Made by a program: the position numbers and the translations under genes. The notes under the pieces were generated by a model. That model was not told the origin of the DNA. It ran no database searches and saw only the letters and a program-made list of their open reading frames with translations. From Lindgomyces ingoldianus (Eukaryota; Ascomycota; Dothideomycetes; Pleosporales; Lindgomycetaceae), in contig NW_022985170.1 of assembly GCF_010093535.1 (NCBI RefSeq), positions 70,990 to 134,989 of the forward strand: 64,000 bases of DNA, written 5' to 3'. Below, piece by piece: positions 46,164 to 56,867 of this stretch. Within the stretch, counting starts at the first letter, position 1, and the number at the start of each line of letters is the position of its first letter.

Positions 46164-47003
46164 CTGGGTGAAGCTATTATGGACTGCGTTTGCGATATGT
46201 CGGTGCGCGCGTTTGTTGTCGGTTGTGGGAGCGGTGGGATGTTCCAGGAAAAGACCGTGCGAAAGATCTTGTGTTGTGTCGAGTTGACTGCGCTAAAATC
46301 TTGGCACTGGGATTGCGCAAACACGTCATGTGTATGATTGCCCGAATGCAGCACCATCAGCTTCGTTTTGCCACACCGCTGACTGATATGTATGAAAAGT
46401 GGCGATAGTCGCAGATAATCATAGCCTTGGGATGAGCCCAGCTCCTGAGTGATTGGTTTCGACGATACTAAATCAGACCACTTCTGAACGGCCGTGCAAG
46501 GGAATATGGTGACATACAGAGAGTAGCCAGCGTTCCTTCCACAGCCTTTGTTCGCTGCTTTCTCTCCAGGGAAGGTGATATCGCATGCCGAGTGAGTGGG
46601 ACAGGCCCACGAATAACATATAGCTTGGCTAGGCATCGGGGTGCTGTTTGGACAGTATAGAGCTAAAATAATGTCTAAGCCGCTACAGGCGTGTTCTTGC
46701 CAGTCGAGATACGCCAAGAGAAGAAACTATTGGTACGAGGTATATACATCGGAGAGTGGAGATATGGTGCAGAGTACCTGGATCCTGCTCCGAGGTGCAG
46801 TTAGGACAACTCTGCTCTCCGCTTCAAGCAATAACAATATCCAGACGCTATGCCAGTAACCCAACGCCGTCCTAATGCATGATATAACAGGATCCCAGCC
46901 GACAGCGACTATTAGGTACAAAGTCTTCCGGACATTTAGAGGTTGCAATCGGCGGGGGACGATCCGCGCAGAGTGAATGTCGTTCTGGGGAACGTATGCG
47001 GCT
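46164..47003. other. Upstream region of the poly(A) polymerase gene
   Basis: 840 bases containing its promoter and the 3' end region of Pam16. A 213-codon minus frame at 46076-46717 overlaps the poly(A) polymerase start and has no family features; not accepted. Confidence 0.4.
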
Positions 47004-47449
47004 TCATTCCTTGTAAATCTTCGGCTTCCAATTGAGCTCCTTTTCTCGTTCCGCCATCTCCTGGTATCCCCGAACTTCTCGTTCGATCCGCTCCCTTGCC
47101 CGCAGTATCTTGCTTTGGAGGTAGAAGCTTCCACCCTTCTTCGGTTCATTCAGATCGAATAACCGCTTGAATCTCTCTGTGACGATCTCCATGTCTATCT
47201 GACCCATCTTCGACGGCCCTACGTTGAGGATCTTGCAGGCCTCGTCCATTGTGATGTTCGATGACGTGAAGACAGCATTGCCGCTCTTTGCATTTGCCGC
47301 TGCATATTTTTGCGACGCAGCGGCCTGGCGATAGGATTCGGTGACTGCGCGCCCTATTATTCGGGCGCCAGAGAAGACGACTTGCGTTATTATTCGATGA
47401 GCCTGGGAGTGTTAGGTGAGGTAATTGATCGCATTGGATATCGTACCAT
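47004..47449 (-). CDS. pam16: Mitochondrial import motor subunit TIM16/Pam16
   Basis: J-like protein of the presequence-translocase-associated motor; it recruits and restrains the J-protein Pam18 at the TIM23 channel on the matrix side. Coding: ATG at 47449-47447, an intron of 44 nt (47446-47403), then 47402-47004, giving 133 residues. MAHRIITQVVFSGARIIGRA is the diagnostic N-terminus, followed by FTSSNITMDEACKILNVGPS, MEIVTERFKRLFDLNEPKKG and GSFYLQSKILRARERIEREV. The J-like domain lacks HPD, as in all Pam16. The first coding exon consists of the start codon alone; without that intron no upstream ATG is in frame. An ATTGG-N13-TCACGTGA site lies 183 bases upstream. Confidence 0.96.
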
Positions 47450-48078
47450 TGTGCGGAAGAAGAGATTCCAGGGTAGGAGAAGAGAGTAGAGATGGTGGCC
47501 GACAGCTTCTGATAGGACTGATTGAGGTAACCGTCAATGAAAGGACGTCGGCCAGCGGGAGGAGAGTCTCAAAAGTTTCCTAGAGTCGCCGCCGAAGATT
47601 TGGTGAAGATCCCGACCCCGGGAGGCCGGGTTCACGTGACTATAACCAACCGCCAATCAGACAATGATCGCATTCCGTCCACCGAAGAAACCCGAGGTGT
47701 CCCGTCAAAGTGCTGCGAAATCATCAGAAGGCGTGAAAGCAGAGAAGATAGTGTTTGCTCACTACAAACCTGCATATATAATCGCAGCTTCAGGAGAGCA
47801 GTAGCAGACACGGGCCACCAGCATGTGTTGTTGCCTTTCAAGCGCAGCTATCAACCATCTCGGGCCAAGTCCTTCACATGCACAACCCCCGCCCACTATC
47901 ATCTTACACAAAGCCCTTCACTTCTCCTTACCTCTCACTAATAACTAATAAAACATCTTCCCAGAAGCTTGGATCTGCTGTCGGCGGCAAGCTAAAGGAC
48001 GTGGCTTGACAGAGTGGACGCGGCGCTCAGCCTCAAATCAGCACATGCTTGCTCGACAACAGGTGATGACGTTCATGC
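47450..48078. promoter_or_regulatory. Divergent promoter region, Pam16 / Pex30-like
   Basis: 629 bases between divergent start codons; holds the CCAAT/E-box module at 47632-47657. Open frames here (for example 47537-47941 plus) have no support. Confidence 0.45.
47632..47657 (-). promoter_or_regulatory. ATTGG-N13-TCACGTGA composite site (minus strand)
   Basis: On the minus strand ATTGG (47657-47653), 13 bases, then TCACGTGA (47639-47632), oriented toward Pam16. Same order, spacing and orientation relative to the gene as at 34001-34026. Confidence 0.5.
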
Positions 48079-49917
48079 ATGGCAGCACTTGGCAAGTCGC
48101 GACCATCCTCAAAACCACAAGATTTAGACCACAACACTGCTAACACGGCCTCAGACACCCCTTGGCTAGATCATATGTCCACCCCTTCACGATCCGCCAA
48201 CGATGCTTCGCCGCAGCCAAGTGGGGACCCTAATCCGCCCACCTATGCTACCTTCTCTCCCTCTACAATAGGGCAAGCAACACCCCAAACGAAGATCCGT
48301 TCTGCAATTCTCGTGCATCAAAAGTCGCCTTTACTCGCCGCAACACCTCCTCAAATTACGCGCGTGCTTGCCTACTCACATCCATTTCTCCTGCCACTCA
48401 ACAAGCTTGTTGGACTGCTCACTTGGACAACTGGCGACCCATGGGAGAGCTTCCTGATAGTTGCAGGATTCTGGGCGGCGGTGTTGTATGGAGATGTGGT
48501 GACAAGATTCGCGGGGCCGATCATCGTGGTACTATGCCTGATTCTGGGTATGTATGCTCGGAGGTACTCCCCGCTGTCCTCGACCGGGTGGACAGGAGAG
48601 AAAGGGCAGAAAGGACATAATAGAGCCGAATCTGAGAGCAATATTAAGCATCATAAGAGCTTGGAGGAACTTGTAGACACGCTGAAGCTCTTCACGTCGC
48701 GGTGCAATATCCTCCTAGACCCGTTTCTGCGGTTGACAGACTTTCTTTCAACACAAAGAACAGCAACATCCGCAACTACAAGACCTGCGCTCACTACACT
48801 ATTTGTCCGCATATTATTCGTCACGCCGCTATGGATCATCCTTACCCTCCCACCGTTCTACATAATCACAACGAAACGAGTGGTCCTGGCTGTCGGCACT
48901 GTTGTCCTCAGTTGGCATTCCCGGCCGGCGCGCGTGTCTCGCACTATCCTATGGCGCTCGAGAATAGTGCGGCGAGTATGCGCTGCCATCACCGGACTGC
49001 AGCTTGGAGAGGCCGATCTGAAAACTAAGAATGGGGCACCAACACTACCTCCACGACGAAAGAGCGCGCAAGAGATAGCAGCGTCTCTTGCAGCAAGGCG
49101 GCGGCCAGACTCTCCCGGCGTTCGGTTCACTTTCGCTATCTACGAAAATCAACGTCGATGGTTAGGTATTGGGTGGACTTCATCAATGCTTGCTTACGAA
49201 CGTGCTGCCTGGACAGATGAACACCTCAATCCCACCCCATCAAGGGATCAATTTGAGCTTCCGGAGGTTGAAGGTGGTCAAGCAAGGTGGAGGTGGGTTC
49301 AGGGGAGTGAATGGAAAATAGAAGGTACAGAGAAGGGTGGAAAGGGCGACAGAGAAAGCTCCGGGGGAGATGGGGCGGGTTGGATTTACTACGACAATAA
49401 AGTATGACATTCCCCATCATTCTAAGTCAGTGAGAAGTTGAAACTAACTCAAGCGCAGTGGCGGGATGGTCGTCGTGGCCAGGACGGGTGGGGACGCTAC
49501 ACCCGTCGACGCAAGTGGTACAGAGACGCTGAACTCGTGGAAGTGACTCCTTCTACCGAAGTGACACCCATCCCAACCCCCAAATTCGAACCAGTAGCCG
49601 ACTCCTCTGAGCCACCTACTCCAACACCCAAACTCTCAACCTCTAGTGAGGCAGCAAATGGCAGGCTCTCCTTAGATGATAGCGTGTCAATCACGGACGA
49701 CACTGATGCAGGCAGCAATAGGTCAAAACGAAGCTGGTTCAAGCGAAAAACCCGAAGTCGGCCAGGAAGTGACAAGGCGGCTACGATAGCCAGCTCAACA
49801 AGCACAGATCTAAGTCGACGGAGTGATGAGGATGATGTGCATACGCCGCTAGAAAGAACTGCCAGAGAGGATGAGTGGCGGCTTGGAGACGACATACGGA
49901 TGCAACTAGACATTTGA
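48079..49917 (+). CDS. Pex30/31/32-type peroxin with dysferlin (DysF) domain
   Basis: Membrane protein of ER-peroxisome contact sites that controls peroxisome number and size. Exons 48079-49401 and 49459-49917 give 593 residues. Hydrophobic segments: HPFLLPLNKLVGLLTWTTGD, ESFLIVAGFWAAVLYGDVVT, FAGPIIVVLCLILGMYARRY, FVRILFVTPLWIILTLPPFY and RVVLAVGTVVLSWHS. The DysF N half is VRFTFAIYENQRRWLGIGWT with SMLAYERAAWTDE; the C half is WRWVQGSEWKIEGTE plus GWGRYTRRRKWYRDAEL, split by the intron. The C-terminal ~120 residues are Ser/Thr/Pro-rich and disordered. Matches the fungal Pex23/Pex30 family; which paralogue is not decided. Confidence 0.92.
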
Positions 49918-50268
49918 GCGCGTAGTGCGGGTTATTATCTTTCTTCCTTCCATCACCTGCGTGTATTACTAGCCGCTATTTCCTCCAAGTATACCGAGCA
50001 TGATGGCGTTCAAAGTTTTGAAGTGAGGCGATTTACCGCTCAATCTTCCTTGTCTCTGGGATTTCTTCGGGCCATCTGGGGGACTTGGATTGGAGCAAGG
50101 GTGTTATCCCAAGAGTAGGTAGCGTAGATGGTGAACATATATTGCATAATCCTGGAACTTGAGAACGCATAGCACTGGCAATGTACATTGCCTACACCAG
50201 TGCTATACTCGTCACATTTCTTGTTAAGTGATCCCCTAGACATTGATGATATAGAATAGTGGCTTCCC
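49918..50268. other. Convergent intergenic region
   Basis: 351 bases between the peroxin and the unidentified minus-strand gene; nothing seen. Confidence 0.35.
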
Positions 50269-51090
50269 TTAATTCGAGACTCTTTCGTTCAGTCTGTGTA
50301 TCTTCTTCTGCCAAGCAAAAGTACATGCAGAACCAAAGATACCCCCAATACCCGCAACAAATGTATAGACCGTGAATGCGAAAAGTGGAAGAAATACTAC
50401 TCCTGAGATTGCTGAAGCTGTGACCTGTAGCCAACGGCCAAGGTGAGTCTTAATATGAACTGGGAAATCTTCCCCAAGACTGTAGAATTTCCCTGCACTC
50501 TGCAATGTTACGTCCATTTATAAATGAATTAACCTAAGTAACGTAAAGCTTTTGCCATATTAGCATCACCCTTTCATATTCAGGGGTCCCAAATCCTCCC
50601 CAGCTACCAATCGGTCATTGATGGCATACGGATAATATGTTGAGACGAGATCATGGGAGATAACGTCCTTTCCGGTTTGTGTAGTCTTGATCAATGCCTG
50701 GCGATTCGTCCATCTGAGGAGAAAGATTAGTTCCAGAACTTTACTATTTCCACCAGGTGTATCGGGAAGTGATTGGCTTTCGAAGATTGCATCGAAGCCC
50801 CCATCCCAGCTGGCGCCCGGATTGTATAGATAGAACGGGTGCTGGCTTTCCGAGTGACTGTGAGAACGGATTTCAGTTGTGAGTAGGCTGTGAACGAAAG
50901 TCCTGTATCACTTCCCCTACCAACCCTAACCCTATACGAGGTTCTATACCCGGAGTTCACCGCGAATCCCTCAAAGAGACAGGCCTACTTCCTTTGGTTA
51001 TTCCACTCCTTCGGCCGTTGACAAAAGTAGACCAACTACAGCTGCTCTAACAAAGGTGTCTGTGAAGGTATTGGGAGAGTTGGATGAGTT
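50269..51090 (-). pseudogene. Unidentified membrane-protein gene: intact 3' exons, doubtful 5' part
   Basis: Reading the minus strand from about 50990: LFEGFAVNSG, an intron, then TFVHSLLTTEIRSHSHSESQ, HPFYLYNPGASWDGGFDAIF, ESQSLPDTPGGNSKVLELIF, LRWTNRQALIKTTQTGKDVI, SHDLVSTYYPYAINDRLVAG, EDLGPLNMKG, an intron (about 50561-50503), then AGKFYSLGEDFPVHIKTHLG and two hydrophobic segments (VTASAISGVVFLPLFAFTVY, TFVAGIGGIFGSACTFAW) before the stop at 50269. Composition and splice logic look real. Upstream exons meet in-frame stops (TAG near 50993 and others to 51300), so the 5' part is either spliced differently or decayed. No family recognised. Confidence 0.45.
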
Positions 51091-51099
51091 TTGCGGAAC

Positions 51100-52440
51100 G
51101 AGGACTTCCTAAGATTGTACCCTTTGTAGCAGCTGCTCGAAAAGCCGAGGGAATTCTACCTCAATCTTCTTTGCAACTTGCTGGTGAGCCTCTTCTGCTT
51201 GAGCGGCAGCCTATGTAGCCTGTTTTCGAGCTGCGACCGAATGGTCGGTAGCTAGCCCTGATCCAGCCCGTATTGATTTCAGGATATGACGCTCGTTTGG
51301 GTTAGCAAGCTTCTTTCGTTTAGTATTTGTGAGTGTTCCTAGTACAAAAGACACAACCATAGCTCATATTCTATAGGATGCAATTCTCCACAGAGTGAAG
51401 TGGTGAGTACAGAAGTGGATTTGTCGACCATCTTCAAGCCTAGGCTTACACGTTGGGGTGGCTTATCTCGTACAATAGTCAAGAATGGATGTATCGTGGT
51501 TTTGAACAACTGTACTGCCAGGATGGCTGCGCCGCACTCTTTAAAGATATCATAGGATAAGCTAGTCTTGTAAACAGGCTTCCTACCCTAAGTGCCAGCT
51601 GTTTATGTGAAGGACTTTTGTTAGGCTCTTTGCACATTAGTCAAATTGACTGTGGTTCCCGAACCGGGTAATTCAGATCCTCACCCCATCTCTGACATCT
51701 TATATACTCCACGCCTCATTCCTTACCCAGTCTTCACATGTGGTAAATTACCCTCTAACACCTCACACCATAGCTGATAACTTGTAGCCCGCCGCAAAAA
51801 CGCTATGCAAATCATCGCCGAATAGTTGTTGGGAGTCTCCAAACACTGTCTCGTCTATCTGCACCTAAGGCATGATAAACCAAAATATATATATATATAT
51901 ATATATAAATAATAATAACAAGGTTCAAAACAATTTAAGGATTACTACCTGCATTAAATAGGACGTCTTTGGGCTCCACGCCACAATCACACCCTTAGAA
52001 TAGAGGACCCCTCACGCCTAGATTACAAGTCCAGCTTGCTCGTCGTTATGGTCTTGCACAACTAACCACTTCGAGGAGAGCGTTTAGATACACATACTTA
52101 ACTTACTAGCTTCCTGTTGTGGAGAAGAGTGTTTAGTATGATATTTACCGTATATCAACATGTCGCCAGGTCCAAAGTCCGAAGGCCTTGAGGAGACATT
52201 AAGATTGGGGATAGGCGAACCAGTCAACCAACGACCATCACCAGGTCTCCAGATATTGGCTGTAATCCTGTCTCTGACTGCAGCTGTGGTGGCTCCTGTG
52301 GCGTACGTATTCTTAATTCCCCATTTACCGAAAGGTATGAAGGGGCTCACTCCTTACAACACTAAGCGCCTCATAACACGGACTCGACTTCGAGTGCGTG
52401 CGCACGTAGCAAACTATTCCAAGATTCTCAGTATAATAGA
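51100..52440 (-). pseudogene. Degenerate coding sequence, possibly the 5' part of the same unidentified gene plus a second relic
   Basis: Three protein-like minus-strand stretches remain. Near 52380-52150: PFIPFGKWGIKNTYATGATT, AAVRDRITANIWRPGDGRWL, SRPSDFGPGDMLIYG. Near 51590-51370: YKTSLSYDIFKECGAAILAV, FKTTIHPFLTIVRDKPPQRV. Near 51340-51110: KRKKLANPNERHILKSIRAG, then an Ala/Glu/Gln-rich coiled stretch with two TAG stops where CAG fits. The first may be an upstream exon of the gene at 50269; the last resembles a DNA-binding-protein or transposase tail. Stops of the CAG-to-TAG kind suggest RIP. No identity assigned. Confidence 0.35.
51885..51906 (+). repeat. (AT)n microsatellite
   Basis: Eleven AT units followed by AAT-rich sequence in the decayed stretch. 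Confidence 0.9.
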
Positions 52441-52700
52441 TCATATATTCAGTCAACTTTGAAATAAATGAGAGAGATTGGATGCAGTGAGTGCTTTGGT
52501 ACGGGGAAATTTAAGTGCTCTATAACCGCTGTTTTTGGTCCCTGCGCTAGGTCTTGAGATGTGAATTCCGGATATCATACATGAGCCATATTCTTCGTAT
52601 TCATACAGAAATAGTATACAACCTATCCATTGTCAAAATGCTCGTAAATACAGCTTGTTCACTCACGAAAAACAGTCGTAGGAGGATATTCATGCTCGGC

Positions 52701-54265
52701 CTATATCTTAACTCTCTGTCGCACCTCCAACTGACTTGCAACATCCAGTACAAGTCTATCATCGCCGTATTGCCCAATAATCTGCATACCTGCTGTTTGC
52801 TCTACCCCAGCTTTGCTCAAGTCTGGGTCATTGTGGTCTTCCCTGATACTGATCGGAATACTAATGGCAGGCAGCCCAGCCAGGCTGGCAGGCACCGTGA
52901 ATACATCACTCATTGTTTCAGAGACTGAATCTTGATTCTCAATATTAGAGATGAGTTGGGGTAGGGTCGGGGCTGTTGGACAGAGTAGAACGTCCACGCC
53001 ACTTGAGTTGGATACAGAAGGTGAGGTAGAAGATACCAGCGGATTAGGTGCGGAGAAAGCATTGTCAAAGTCTTGTTGCACAAGGCGACGGATTTTCTGG
53101 GCCTGGATGAAATAGTTGTCGATCGCCTGAGCGCTAAGAGAGAAGGTGCCCAGAAGAATACGGCGACGGACTTCGGGGCCAAATCCCTCACCACGCGTTT
53201 TTGCGAAGAGAACGCTTTGGGGTGTGCCATCAATACCCTCTGCCCGGCTCCCATATCGGACTCCATCATATTTCGCGAGATTGCTTGAGGCTTCCGCTGG
53301 AGCTAGGATGTAGTATGCGGAGAGTGCGTGCCTTGTCGCAGGGAGAGACACAGAATGCAATGTATGCCCTTTAGATTGAAGGAGCCGGAGGGCACAGATC
53401 CAAGCATCCCGAATGGCGGGTTTTAGCGTGGACACGTTATACTCTAAGGGTATCCCAATGCGGAGCGGAGTCTCAGCAGACTTTGGGGTTCGGAGTCGAG
53501 AGCGGGTTGACGGTACAAGAGACGTTGGGTCTTGTGGATCGTACTTATTGAGCAAATCTGTATAATGTAAATTCTATATGCTTTCGAGCGAACGATCAAC
53601 CCGAATACGTACTGAATGTTTGCCGAACCATATCAACGGAATTGGCAAGAATACCGACGGTATCAAGTGAATTGGCGTACGCAATGACGCCCCACCGCGA
53701 GAGCAGGCCGTAGGATGGTTTGAAGCCAACAATTCCGGTATACGCCGCAGGCAATCGAACTGATCCTCCAGTATCCGTTCCAAGGGCACTACGACATGTT
53801 AATGAGAAAATAGTGTTCCTCGTTCCATGATACTCACACGTCGCAATAGCCAGACTTGACCGCTACGGCACTCCCTCCAGAGCTTCCTCCAGCACTTATT
53901 CCTTCTTCTCCACGTCCCAATTGCTTCACAGGTCCAAAGTAAGAGTGCATTGAGTGTGATCCCATCCCGAATTCGTCCATATTCGTCTTCCCCATAATCA
54001 CGGCTCCCGCATCTTGAAGCCGTCTGACAACCGTGGCATCATAGGGACTTATGAAATCTTTTAATATCCCTGACCCGGCCGTGGTGGGGAGATCACTGGT
54101 GCAGATGTTGTCTTTGATGGCTATCGATTTGCCAGAAAAGCTGCCATGTGTATCTGGTGTCGTGCTTATAACGGATGCCCCGTCCGCGAGTGATATGAAT
54201 GCATTAAGATGCGCGATTCGAGACTGTTTAGCTAGACATTTGTAGTATGATGGTAGGCGGGACAT
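52701..54265 (-). CDS. her2: Mitochondrial glutamyl-tRNA(Gln) amidotransferase subunit A
   Basis: Amidase subunit of the GatFAB complex that turns misacylated Glu-tRNA(Gln) into Gln-tRNA(Gln) in mitochondria. Start ATG at 54265 ([20 protein letters not shown]), stop at 52701; three exons. The Ser-Ser-Lys amidase triad is visible: K in [21 protein letters not shown] in [20 protein letters not shown] in [20 protein letters not shown]. Further signature: [29 protein letters not shown] helix, [35 protein letters not shown] and [18 protein letters not shown]. Length (~470 residues) fits. No long presequence is obvious; the N-terminus is basic/hydrophobic. Confidence 0.92.
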
Positions 54266-55134
54266 GGAGAGTTGGAGTCGTAAGAGCCGCGAGTTCGCAT
54301 GTCAATTGAGGTCCGAACTTCGGCTCTAGTCATTTTTAGTCTAGCGTCTTTGGTGCAACATTTACACTCCACGGATTTTTGACATCCCCATGAGTGATGA
54401 ACGAAAACATTTATATTTAAGCTGTATTGTTCGTAGTATGCTGCGTGATAACCAGCTCTTGAGTCTCAACACTTGTACTCTACTTCTTCAAAAACGTGTA
54501 AATGCTATAATTGGAATTCATCGGGAGTCTTTACATAGTCAGTTAGGGGTCAATCTGAACAAACAAAACGACCCAGTCGGGTACGACCTTGCAGTATTCG
54601 GTTGAGACGTTTCCCCCCCTTTACTTTATCTTGGAAGAACCCCAGGGTTATCCTCCGTTGTAGATCAAACAGGGACCCTACTGCTGGTTACGTACTTCAC
54701 ACACGTGATTAGCTTACGTATATGGATCGATGGATGCAAGCATATATTTAGCACTCCTTTTTGTTCTACCTTCTTTCTAGGTTTAAGGCAGAGAACTGCG
54801 GTGTTTCTTCGCAAATTTCACTTCGTCACTCCGGAGCAGGATACCAGATTCTTCCAGACCAGGGGATTGCTGCGCAAGTTTCGTCGAAGGCTCCTAGGGG
54901 GCATGACTCTTATTTCCCCCCATGGAAATTGTCGAATATTCGCAACCTGCACTCGTAATCATGGGACGTGCAGGCCATAGTACTGGGAATTTTCAAGGAG
55001 AAGTGACCCTATATACCGTTTACAAGAAGTGACCATATATACCGTTTACAGGTGGCTCTTTCTGCAACCCCACGGCACACATTCACTTTGATTTTGCTCA
55101 ACATTCGTTCTTTATTTGTTTGCATTCTTTCAGT
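54266..55134. promoter_or_regulatory. Divergent intergenic region, HER2 / tyrosinase
   Basis: 870 bases. It contains a 26-bp tandem duplication at 54999-55050 and a CACGTGA-like site at about 54703. Small open frames (54390-54605, 54705-54980) are not convincing. Confidence 0.4.
54999..55050 (+). repeat. Two tandem 26-bp units with a TATATA core
   Basis: AGAAGTGACC(C/A)TATATACC-type unit, 54999-55024 and 55025-55050, one mismatch. It ends 84 bases before the tyrosinase start codon, so a duplicated TATA-containing promoter element is possible. Confidence 0.85.
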
Positions 55135-56241
55135 ATGGTATCTTCTACACTTTCATTTCTTGTGTTGATTACAGCTACCACTTTGGCGGCTGCCGTCCCT
55201 CATTCGCGTTTGGCGAGTCGTGCCTCCACCTGTACTACGAAATCACAGCGGAAATCATGGTACGGGGTTTGTTATCTTGTCTTGATATCTCACTGACAGT
55301 AGTGATAGGACTACCCTCACCAACACCGAAAAGGCAGCCTACATTGAAGCTGAACTTTGCCTCATGAACTCCCCAACAAAAGGCTTTGTCGCGGACGCAG
55401 TCTCGAGATGGGACGATCTTACCTGGGCACATCTAAATCAATCAAACTACATCCATGACGTAGGCCAATTCCTTCCGTGGCACCGATACTTCATGTATAC
55501 ACACGAGTATCTTCTGAAAACCGAGTGCAACTATACTGGTACTCAGCCGTACTGGGATGAAGAGGCAGACTCGGACGCCCTCGTAGATTCGGATGTTTTC
55601 GATCCCGATACTGGATTCGGCGGAAATGGCGTCTCTTCGAACACGAGTGACTACGCTTGCATTGCGGACGGTCCGTTCGTAAATGTGACTTTGGCTATGG
55701 GCCCAGAGTACACCAACACGAACCATTGTATCTACCGCGAGTTCAGCGCAACTTCTTTCATGTGGGCGAATTCTACTTACCTCGACCAATGCATGGCCGA
55801 GGAGAATTATACGTCCGCATATCCCTGCTTCTCCTCCTGGCCCCATACATCCGGTCATGCTGGTGTCGGTGGATCGGTAAGTGTTTTCTTACCAGGACTA
55901 GCTCATACTAATACTTTCAGATGCTGGATATCGTAGCAAGTCCTGGAGAACCTCTCTTTTTCCTCCACCACACAAACCTCGACCGACTTTGGTGGATCTG
56001 GCAGTCCAAGAACCTCACTACCCGCCTGACTGATATGGGCGGACAAAACATTCCCGACGACGATTACTTGGCTTCGATGGGTATGCCGTACCCTGACGCG
56101 TCTTTGACCAACTACTCTGGGGATCCTGGAAATGTCACCACGCTTACACATGTCCTCTGGATGTCTGGTTTGGTCCCGAATGTTACGGTGGGCGATGTCA
56201 TGGATATTGGTGGGGATTTGCTCTGCTTCGAATATGTCTAG
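55135..56241 (+). CDS. Secreted tyrosinase (common central domain)
   Basis: Type-3 copper enzyme expected to oxidise phenols to quinones outside the cell. Exons 55135-55259, 55303-55876 and 55921-56241 give 339 residues. An N-terminal signal peptide (MVSSTLSFLVLITATTLAAA) is followed by a basic VPHSRLASR segment. CuA histidines: WAHLNQSNYIHDVGQFLPWH plus RYFMYTHEYLL; CuB: SSWPHTSGHAGVGGS (HxxxH) and LFFLHHTNLDRLWWIWQSK. All six copper ligands appear present. N-glycosylation sequons are frequent (NQS, NYT, NTS, NVT, NST). There is no long C-terminal latency domain, so this is the short secreted type. A tandem 26-bp repeat lies in the promoter. Confidence 0.93.
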
Positions 56242-56441
56242 GGTGTCTCTTCTGAAGGCTGCACATAGGCTCAACCTTTGCGATTGCATGATTGATTTTT
56301 ATATATCACATTGCACTCATGTTATAACTAGATTCTATGTACATACAGTTCTCATCATCAGGGTCTTAGTCGAGCTGATGAGGCACATTTATGGCCCACA
56401 TCTTTCAGTGAAATTCGCCGATACGAGCTGCCTAACGTCCT

Positions 56442-56867
56442 TCACCTTTCCTGTTCCTCCCACGGTGAATGTTCCGCCCAATTCCGCTTTCCACCCTCTT
56501 GTAAGCGGCTCTTGATCTCCTTAAATTTCGCAAATTGTTCATCCGACGAAAAGTATTCTCGCTTGTCCCACGTAGCCACTGTACGCTGGATCTTAGCCAG
56601 CACTGCGTCCGCTTTTGTCATCTGCTCCTTCACCTTGTCCCTCCCATGCTGCCCATGCTGCTTCAAGTTTCGCTGACTCCAAATTTGGTAATCCAGATAG
56701 TACCTGTATCGGATATCCTCGCGCAGATCTCGTAACTCATCTGGTGTAATCTTTTGCCCTTTGGCTCTAGTTGAGGGGATGTCGCGTGGTTGTAGGGTTG
56801 GTGAAGGCTTGGAGACGACAGAATTTCTTTTGAGACGATTCTTGCTGAATGGATTCTTGATCCGCAT
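56442..56867 (-). CDS. Small basic fungal hypothetical protein (141 aa)
   Basis: Intronless, ATG at 56867, stop at 56442. It begins MRIKNPFSKNRLKRNSVVSK, a basic start that could be a mitochondrial presequence, then Pro/Ser-rich sequence and a helical charged region (ITPDELRDLREDIRYRYYLD, IWSQRNLKQHGQHGRDKVKE, AKFKEIKSRLQEGGKRNWAE). Codon composition and a continuous amphipathic pattern support coding. I do not recognise a family; a small mitochondrial or nucleolar protein is possible. It is convergent with the tyrosinase gene (200 bases apart). Confidence 0.55.
   Translation of the reverse strand: MRIKNPFSKNRLKRNSVVSKPSPTLQPRDIPSTRAKGQKITPDELRDLREDIRYRYYLDYQIWSQRNLKQHGQHGRDKVKEQMTKADAVLAKIQRTVATWDKREYFSSDEQFAKFKEIKSRLQEGGKRNWAEHSPWEEQER

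Noticed and set aside
46076..46717. 213-codon minus frame overlapping the poly(A) polymerase start
   Set aside because: It overlaps the well-supported RGG-type N-terminus in another frame and shows no family features.
47537..47941. 134-codon plus frame between Pam16 and the peroxin
   Set aside because: Lies in the divergent promoter, overlaps the CCAAT/E-box module and has no protein features.
50915..50940. Telomere-like GTTAGGGTTGG on the minus strand
   Set aside because: Only one and a half units, inside a predicted intron; no array.
54390..54980. Short open frames upstream of tyrosinase
   Set aside because: No conserved motif, no splice logic, low-complexity composition.
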